DNA of 64,000 nt, from NCBI GenBank assembly GCA_016758965.1, contig JAEPRB010000005.1, positions 372,001 through 436,000 on the forward strand, written 5' to 3'. The stretch comes from Circinella minor. Its lineage: Eukaryota > Mucoromycota > Mucoromycetes > Mucorales > Lichtheimiaceae. Made by a program: the position numbers and the translations under genes. Numbering within the stretch: position 1 is the first letter of the stretch; the number at the start of each line of letters is the position of its first letter. Positions 56,649 through 64,000 of this stretch are shown piece by piece. Below the pieces are notes generated by a model that worked only from the letters and a program-made list of their open reading frames with translations, had not been told where the DNA came from and searched no databases.

Positions 56649-58627
56649 TTAACGTTCAGCAGTGTCACGCACTTCATAACTGGTAGGTTTAACAATTATT
56701 CGCTCCAACGATTTATCTACTTCTGTAACGGTCAAATCAATAGTAATTGTGCATGGTATATTCCGATAAGTTTTCCCCCACGGTTTTATAATCTGAAAAA
56801 TAGAAAAAACAAATGTTAGTTATCAATAGTAAATAATTGAATAAAAACATGAGCAAAAAAAAAAGACTACTTTGTTACCCTCTTTTGACAATATTCTACC
56901 CCGCGCTCTTTCTGGAGATCCAAATATTGTTTTGATGTCATACCCAATTCCTTTTCGATATAACTATTAGGAAGCATGACGTACAATCGATCATCTTTAT
57001 CATCTGAATCAAGATCCACGACTTCTGGCTCTATTAATCCAATAATATGATACGTGGATGGTTTTATACCCATTCGCACCACATTTTTGCATTTCCCGCG
57101 TATTGTCACTTGTTCTGGTAGTGATATACTTGGTTGTTTATCAGATTCCATGTCTCTCAAGTATCTTGCAACTTGAGCAACAGTTGGCTCTAATATCTCT
57201 TGTTGTTGCTGTGGTAGCGGCGGTGATGGCTCCAACATATGGTCTGAACCAAGACTTAACTGAGATGCTTGTCTCGTAAGTGGTGATGTGCCCTCATAAT
57301 CCATAAATCCAGTTACACGATCATCTACTAATGTAGTACCTTCGTCAAGATCTATTGACATGGTGTCTGTGTCATCTTCTGTAAACCTTTGAGTCAATGG
57401 ACCTTCATAACTCGTTTCTCGTACATGTTGACGTTGTTGATCAGGTGGTGAGGGTGATGATGATAAAGGCTGTTGCTGCTGACGATGTGGTTGTACAGAG
57501 TTCGAATGTAACTGTACTACAGCATCCACTGCTTGCATATCGAAATCGTCATCAAACATATCATCATCTTCGTCGAAACCAACACTATCATTATTATGAC
57601 TTGTTGTTACCTGTGGCTGTGATATTCGTGATCTTTCTGAAATCGACGGTGCTTGCGGTATTGATGGTGCTGGTCTGCTGTTACTAAACAAAATCATTTT
57701 AGAATATATTAAAATTATTCACTTTTAATTTCTTTTTTTCTTTTCGATATATCATAAGCAGAACAACATTACCTGGATAAAGATGATTGTATTGGTCGAT
57801 CTGCAGTTTCTGTTTCGGATGCTGTTGAAGAAGATAATCTAAATAGTAGTTTTTCAATATAAGCAAAAAAAAAATGCAGGATGAAATTTCCATATAAATA
57901 CTGCATGAATCAAAAATATTTTAATACCCAAGCTTAGCTTTAAATCGTCGTTCCAATTCTTCTAGCATGTTACCCCCAAATAATGATTCTACTTGTCCTC
58001 CTAGAACCTTCACATTCGCTGGTTTCAAAAATAGCAGGCCACTCCGTACTTCACAAGGCTTAATGAACAACTGGATAAAAAAAATTAAGAGAACGTTTTA
58101 AAAACAATATCATTTTTTTTGTTTGTTCGAATTCTTTCAGGTAGTTTTACCTTGCATCCAAACGGTGTTGTGAGCTTGAGTTGGGGAAGTCTTTCATATT
58201 CCAAAGCAACAATTTCTTTATAGCCATCCGTCAACGTCCACCTCAGTGTACCACGAGGAAACTGTATATCACTCTCTGTAGCGCGTCGCACATATACTTG
58301 TCGTACTGGTGCTACTGTGGCAAGATTATTCAATAAAGAATGTGTTGAATTACTGATATCTTGGACATCAACAATTTGAAGTACAATGCCTTGTCCTGGA
58401 GGAAATGAGTCAAGTGGTGCACTACCGTAATTACTTGGAATGGTTGGTATCGAAGTATCTTTGAGATCTTTACTGAGGAAATGTTGTAAAATAGAATTGT
58501 GCATTGTTTCTGTAGTGTCAGATGCTCGTGGTGGTCGATCACGTAACCATTGTTCAATGTAATCTTGTTTAGCTTGAATTCCGTTCTGTGTTTTAAGACG
58601 ATGTTGCAGTGTAAAAGCGTGGCTCAT
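56649..58627 (-). CDS. rmi1: RMI1-like RecQ-mediated genome instability protein
   Basis: Five exons: 58627-58151, 58070-57928, 57838-57773, 57683-56879 and 56792-56649. Phases close for 544 codons plus stop. The N-terminus has the helical DUF1767-like region, then the OB fold: PPGQGIVLQIVDVQDISNS, GTLRWTLTDGYKEIVALEYE, LKLTTPFGCK and LFLKPANVKVLGGQVESLFG, all hallmark RMI1 stretches. A disordered acidic S/Q/P-rich linker follows. A second conserved-looking part (STYHIIGLIEPEVVDL, MTSKQYLDLQKERG) continues through a last exon starting IIKPWGKTYRNIPCTI. Reading through the final donor would end prematurely at 56867, so the extra exon matters. RMI1 acts with a RecQ helicase and topoisomerase III to dissolve double Holliday junctions. 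Confidence 0.88.
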
Positions 58628-59348
58628 TTTGCGACGCGTTTGGCCTCGAGTAATAAATAGGAGCTGCTTTTTTTAACCGACGCGACGTGTTACTCTTTAT
58701 CAAGTGAAAATTATTTTTTTTTGAGACAAGTATCCGTTAGTCATATATAACAGCTTTACAAAAACATCGTGGCTCAAACTTAATGATATATAAGTATCTA
58801 TTCTACCATAAAATCTTCTTATAATATTTAATAATTATGGACGACAGCAGCGCATGAGGCTTTCAACAAAACAAAATGTCTTTTATGTATGGTACTATCC
58901 ATACTGTTACTAGAGAGTTTTGGGACAACTATTTTGTGAAAATACGAAACTAACCCAAATATAGATGCAAATGTAAAATGATTCTGCTGATAAGCTTTTT
59001 GGTAACACAACAATGCTATGAATACTAAAATTTTACACCTTATAATTGGAACGGTGAAAATTTTTAGCGTTATTCATACACCCCTTTGGAATCGTGACCG
59101 AAAACTTGAATTGTGCGCCTCTAAACCTCAATCCCCATTGGCTGCTACTTATTTCTGCTGCTTTCTTGCTCAGCAACCAATTAAACACATTCAAATCCAT
59201 TAAGCCTGATGATGTAATTTTTTTTTTCGCGTTTGTTTTTTTTTCTCTCTCCCACTTCTCTCACAAAACATCACAAAAAAAAAACTAAAGACGATGCATC
59301 TACCATCCTGACATATTAATATTTATATTCATGTAAAAAAAATTTTTT
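58628..59348. other. Intergenic region
   Basis: About 0.7 kb between the RMI1 start and the 3' end of the MULE relic. Short frames only. No terminal inverted repeat could be matched by eye between here and 62050-63000. Confidence 0.45.
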
Positions 59349-59519
59349 TTAATAACAAGGCTGGTGATTTGAAGGACCATTTCTGCTATTCCAGCTTTTT
59401 AACTCGTTTGTTTCATTTTGAAACATTGTGGAAATTCTATTAAGGCTATGAACAGGTACACTTTTCATATCCTTTATTTTTTGGACTTGGATCTTTAGTT
59501 CCTCAAAGGAATCTATAAA

Positions 59520-59558
<39 letters not shown>

Positions 59559-62043
59559 AATCATTATTAAATTGTCACTGCTAACTCAACGTATCTTTTT
59601 TTTTGTATTTTATACTGTACCTCTCCATAGCTTCATTGAGAAGATTGAGAAGGGCTTGCATGCCACGCGCGAAGCCTCTTCTGTTTGGATGATCGGGAGT
59701 TGCTGCTGTACTTGTGATGATGATGATGATGATGGTGATGATGATAATGATAATAATGAGGAAGCTGTTGTCGGGCGGATCAAGCTTATGTTTAGAACAC
59801 GATTAACCTGGATTATACAAACATTATTACTAGTTCAAGATTATATATATAATGTACATCTATTAATACCTACCAAATACATGTGCTTGCATGGTGAATC
59901 GTTTGCTTCGTTGTCGGGACACGTACAAGAAATAATGTAATCGTCATCAACATCGAACAACACATCGTATGTAATACTTTCGTCCGTGAACGAAAGTACT
60001 TTGATTATGTTGCCGTGTTGACTAACGATCCTGGCAGCTTCTTCTTCTTCTATAGTTGCAATAAGAATTTGAATGATAATGATATATATTGGATAAACTG
60101 ATGAAAACGTCTACTTATTATTCAGCTCATTCACACGGGCAAGCCTTGTTCTTTCTGCCTTGTTCATTCTACGAAGCCTGAACTTGGCTACCGTGCAAAG
60201 ATGATCCTGCATCAAATCAGGGAGAACAAGACTCCAAAGAATGTACACAAGTACATCAACACGTTGCCTTCTCAGACTTGGCAAATATACCTCCTTTAAT
60301 TGGCGGTGCCAAGTCTCTATGTAGTTGTTGGTATTTACATGATGATGGCGCTTTTTTACATGTGGTAAGCTATAAGAATCATTGGAAATGCTACATAAAA
60401 ATGTGTATATTTTAAGAAAAAAAAACTTACATTACGCCATGCTTGGCTCCATTTTTCACGTTTCCGAAGAAACTCTCTTTCAAAATATTGATAGAGCTCG
60501 GAGCTCGGGGCCATCCCATTCTTCATCAACATCAATACACCAGGTCTCAAACTTTTCATGTTCAAGATCAAAATCAACTGGTGTTTCAGCTCTCATCATA
60601 TTCATCATTAGGGAGAGTGCTACTTCACGCATTTCTCTCTTTTCCTTCAGAGTTTTTGATGGCGTGGATGGTTTTGCCGTGAGTTTGGTAAGAATATTTT
60701 TCTTCCATGCACGAAGGACATGCCAATGACAGATAAGTATCTTCACATTGTCAGTATATGTGCCAGATGACACATCATCATTTACAGTATTATATGCCTT
60801 ATTAATAGCAGCTATCTCTGTATCAGAATCGTCGATCATAACACGGGATGGTACATATCCATGTTCATCCTTAAGCCATTGAAGCCAATACAAGATTGGA
60901 TATTGAGCTTGTGAATTTGTAATCATCCACGTCAATGGGTTTGCCCTTTCCAGTAATCCTGCATCTTGCTACAAGTGTGTAGAGATAACAGTCATGATTG
61001 GTACCATCCACACAAGTCTTATGGGTCGAATCAAGAGATACGAGATCTCCATTCTCTTTCAATAGCTATATAATAAAGAATACATGATTGATCAGGTAAA
61101 TGTATCATGTATTTTTATTTGTGTCGATTATCTTACCTTTAATTGCCATTGTGACATGAATGCAAAAAAGAACATTCCCTCTTCATATCTATCAATATTT
61201 TTTGAAGCGAAATATCCTCTTTCGTGTTGGATTTTAGTGCCCCATTTCATAAGACTGTTTGCCATCGAAGGATGAAGTTGGGATTGGCGTCTAAGATGGA
61301 TTTTCATCACATAATAAACATGGTGATAATCAATTCTCACTGATTGTGGTAATTGATCATAGTCTTCGCTATCCAAGATATATTTAAGAACATCTTTGTC
61401 AAGACGAAGCATATGTTTAATATTTCTCCAGGTAAGACTTTTCTCCACTTGAGCTTGGATGAATTCCATCACAAACCGAGGGAGTGTACCGGAAGTTGTA
61501 TCTATGTTGCTGCCAGGTTCATGACCAGTATGCTTACGCCGGTATTGTACCATGATCATGTTCTTGTCTACACTGTCGTTATTAACAAAGGCAGTGAATC
61601 CTGCCTGGCAATTGCAACAAAATGATTTTTCTCCTCGAGGGGGACCACTTCGTTGGCAGGCAAATCGCTAATATATATTTAATCAATCATGTAATGAAAA
61701 GAAAATAAATTAATAAATACTTATAAAAAAATAAATGAAAAATATCTGATTATGTATATAAAACAAATTATTAAAAATATTACTTCATTGAAAATAAATG
61801 ATTCATTTCCTCTGCCACGTTTTTGACCAGGTGGAGGATGTGTATATATCCATGTTCAAGATATTCATTGTTCTTAAGTCTACGTCCACCATCACTTTTA
61901 GTTTTATTATAAAATCTACAGTTGTAGATTGCTTCTTGATCTTTGATCCAATCACGATATTCTAATCTTGGAATAGTCAACGTTATAGGCGTACCATCAT
62001 TTTCAGGTCGAGTGATAAATGTGGTAGTAAGATAGTTTTCCAT
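59349..62043 (-). pseudogene. MULE transposase with SWIM zinc finger, frameshifted relic
   Basis: From an ATG at 62043. The N-terminal FAR1-like segment ends in ...HILHLVKN, then continues RFACQRSGPPRGEK and CCNCQAGFTAF. A helical region leads to the MULE catalytic block: LVSLDSTHKTC (first Asp), RVMIDDSDTEIAAI (second Asp) and CHWHVLRAWKKN. A region with NNYIETWHRQLK follows, and a C-terminal SWIM finger (CTCPDN, then CKHMYLV; CxC...CxH) lies near 59890-60010. Intron-like breaks occur at 61137/61068, 60431/60371 and 59880/59810. The frame is broken at ~60930 (one base too many between KPID and WMITN) and again at ~60490-60520, and the first intron (about 61783-61668) does not close in phase. 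Family: Mutator-like DNA transposases and domesticated relatives. Here most likely a decayed copy. Confidence 0.75.
59522..59554. repeat. (TA)n dinucleotide microsatellite
   Basis: About 16 TA units, lying in a presumed intron of the MULE relic upstream (in gene orientation) of its last coding stretch. Confidence 0.9.
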
Positions 62044-63348
62044 ATTATTATAGATCAAAATAAAGACTTGATAACAAAAACTTTAAAAAAAAATCAAAGT
62101 CAAAATCCCAAAGTCAAATGAGGAAATAGCAGTCAAAATGGTATTTATTGGTAGGCCAAATATCTGGCCAATAAAATTTGAGGTTTACGGGCACACAATT
62201 CAAGGCTTGCGAATATATTTATGTCGGTGATTCAACTTCAATAAAGTGATAAAATATATCTTCCATAGGACAAATATGATGAAATCATGTTTTTTGATGA
62301 AGACTTTTTCATTTCTACCTTAAACTTAAATTACCAGAATTTTATTTTTTATTTTTTTATCAACACATAACATACCTTAATGTAATATAACCAAGTGAAA
62401 GCGATTTAGTATAGCTCATATTGATCTATAGGTAAGAATTTTCACACAATCAGCATCTTTTATACAAACGAACCTAGTAGCATGTATTTTTACTATTTGG
62501 ATATTGCGCTACGTTACGTATATAATGACAGCGTAAAAAGATGTATATTTGGGAACTCAATTTACTTCAGATAAATTTATTACGTATGCTAAGCTATAAA
62601 GTTCTAAAATAAACACATGCATACAAAAAATCGATAGGATTCAAGCGAGGTAATGTGTATTTGTTTTTTTAAGAAAACTATAAACATAAAAATCCGAGAA
62701 ATATAAATCATTTACGCGCTATTAAAATGACGTTACCATGGCAACCCATGTTATTTTTTTTTTGACATTATATTTTACATAGGAGTTTATTTAAATTGAT
62801 AGTTGATATTATTTAGTACGTATCTTTTTTAACAAGACTTGACAAGAGTAAGTACTGTTCTACACGGCCTGCTACCGTAATATTTTCTCTTTGTTATTGA
62901 TTGTCAATAGCTTATAATATATTTACATTAATTCTGTCATGATTTTATGAAATGGTTTAATATTTCCTATTTTACTATTTTCGACAAAAAGGAATGAGCA
63001 TCAGTATCAACATTTAATCAATAAATATGAATATGTCATCTGGATAGTTATTACTTAAAATATATACCGTATATCTATAAGGATGTTCCACGGACTTTTC
63101 AGCAATGGTTATTGATGCTATGTATGACATTAGTATCACTTTTAGCTAATAGATATAAGCATACAATTGTTTTCAACAGCACTTATATAATCTTTTGTCT
63201 TGGTCATTGCAATATATGCCTGTAAAACCGGGAATTGTCGGACCTTTGACCCGGTTCCTTTTTTGATGCTGTCAACTCTGATAAAGCTACAATAAACTGC
63301 GCTCTTGTTATTTTCTTTAAAAAAAGAAAAAAGGTCTAATATATATCA
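62044..63348. other. Intergenic region
   Basis: About 1.3 kb between the divergent MULE relic and the tRNA synthetase gene. AT-rich, with a (T)n(A)n block just before the ATG at 63349. No gene or clear repeat was seen. Confidence 0.5.
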
Positions 63349-64000
63349 ATGGCAACTCGCGTGTCACCCCTTGCACGTTCAGCATGCATTGCCTTTCTTA
63401 GACAACAAACCATTAGAACCGTTAAACCAAAACGTTTGCAAAATGCCAATATTCGAACATTTCGTTCCTCAACTCAACGTTATAAACAAGAATTACAAAG
63501 TTATAAGGACAGCGATCGGTACCATGGTCAATATCCTCAACGAACTCATTTATGTGGTGATCTTCGAGCCGATAATGAAGGACACCATGTTGTATTGAAT
63601 GGTTGGGTTCAATCACCAAGGTAAATTAAAATACCTTTCTTTTTTTTTCTTCACTTTCTTTTGCCCAAGAAAAAAAAAACAGTTTAAAAAGGTCGTCAAC
63701 TAAAAGAAAAAAAAATAAATAATTATATTTTAGAACCATGTCACAGGATCTAATATTTATCCCGCTTCGTGATGCATCTGGTACAACACAACTTGTATTT
63801 CGTTCAGGAAGTCCAGAACTACGAGCAGAAATTCAACGGTTGACACCAGAAAGTGTTGTTTGTGCTGAAGGTATTGTTATGAAACGACCGGATGGAATGA
63901 GTAATAAACAACAAAGTACAGGTGCTATTGAAGTGGAATTGAAAAAGATTTATTGTTTAAACCCTGCTTCAAGTTCATTACCTTTTTGGCCTTCTCAACC
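63349..64000 (+). CDS. Aspartyl-tRNA synthetase, mitochondrial type, 5' part
   Basis: Exon 1 is 63349-63620 and exon 2 starts at 63734 and runs off the right edge. The junction is in frame (AG|A, giving SPRTMSQD). Residues 1-60 are Arg/Ser/Thr/Gln-rich and almost free of acids at the start (MATRVSPLARSACIAFLRQQ), consistent with a mitochondrial presequence. RTHLCGDLRADNEG and VVLNGWVQSPR then open the OB-fold anticodon-binding domain of class IIb synthetases, followed by DLIFIPLRDASGTTQLVF and VVCAEGIVMKRP. The RTHLCG-L start is characteristic of bacterial/mitochondrial AspRS (yeast MSD1, human DARS2). It would charge mitochondrial tRNA-Asp. The catalytic domain is outside the window. AsnRS is less likely. 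Confidence 0.85.

Noticed and set aside
56382..56819. Plus-strand frames opposite the RMI1 3' end
   Set aside because: Those between 56649 and 56819 are antisense of the last RMI1 exon and intron. The earlier ones lack protein-like features.

Overview
The window reads as nuclear DNA of a filamentous fungus, most likely Mucoromycota (Mucorales-like). This is inferred from its features: strongly AT-rich intergenic DNA full of microsatellites, short GT-AG introns (mostly 50-140 nt) with GTAAGT/GTATGT-type donors, and proteins loaded with poly-Q, poly-N and poly-S tracts. The gene set fits too: a Bck1/Ste11-type MAPKKK, Rex3-like exonuclease, UGGT, Coq8, Rmi1, a TPR/F-box protein and a MULE/SWIM transposase relic. 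I cannot name the species. No tRNA, rRNA, CRISPR array or bacterial-type operon was seen.

Layout. 1-659: 5' end of a short-chain dehydrogenase gene (minus), running off the left edge. 660-5070: gene desert. 5071-18240: gene-dense block with an MIT-domain protein (+), a Tapt1/Emp65-family membrane protein (-), a Rex3-like exonuclease (+) and a Bck1/Mkh1-like MAPKKK (-). 18241-27154: sparse, with one predicted multi-pass membrane protein (+). A small secreted double-psi-beta-barrel protein (+) stands alone at 27155. 28489-39166: two large minus-strand genes, a 14-exon UDP-glucose:glycoprotein glucosyltransferase ending in KDEL and a 10-exon Ded1-like DEAD-box helicase with four RanBP2-type zinc fingers and a GWG-repeat tail. 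40841-47135: acidic Q-rich orphan (-), four-TM protein (-), PDCD5 (+), Coq8/ABC1 (-). 48115-50597: TPR + F-box protein (+). 52371-55236: two small minus-strand orphan proteins that share a C-terminal motif. 56649-58627: Rmi1 (-). 59349-62043: frameshifted MULE transposase with a SWIM zinc finger (-). 63349-64000: 5' part of a mitochondrial-type aspartyl-tRNA synthetase gene (+).

The genes do not form one pathway. They are ordinary eukaryotic housekeeping functions: ER glycoprotein quality control, ubiquinone biosynthesis support, RNA processing, cell-wall or mating MAPK signalling, dissolution of recombination intermediates and organelle translation. The most unusual items are the zinc-finger/GWG helicase, the pair of related small orphan proteins and the decayed MULE element. 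Exon coordinates were worked out by hand from splice sites and reading phase. Where the phase does not close, the entry says so.
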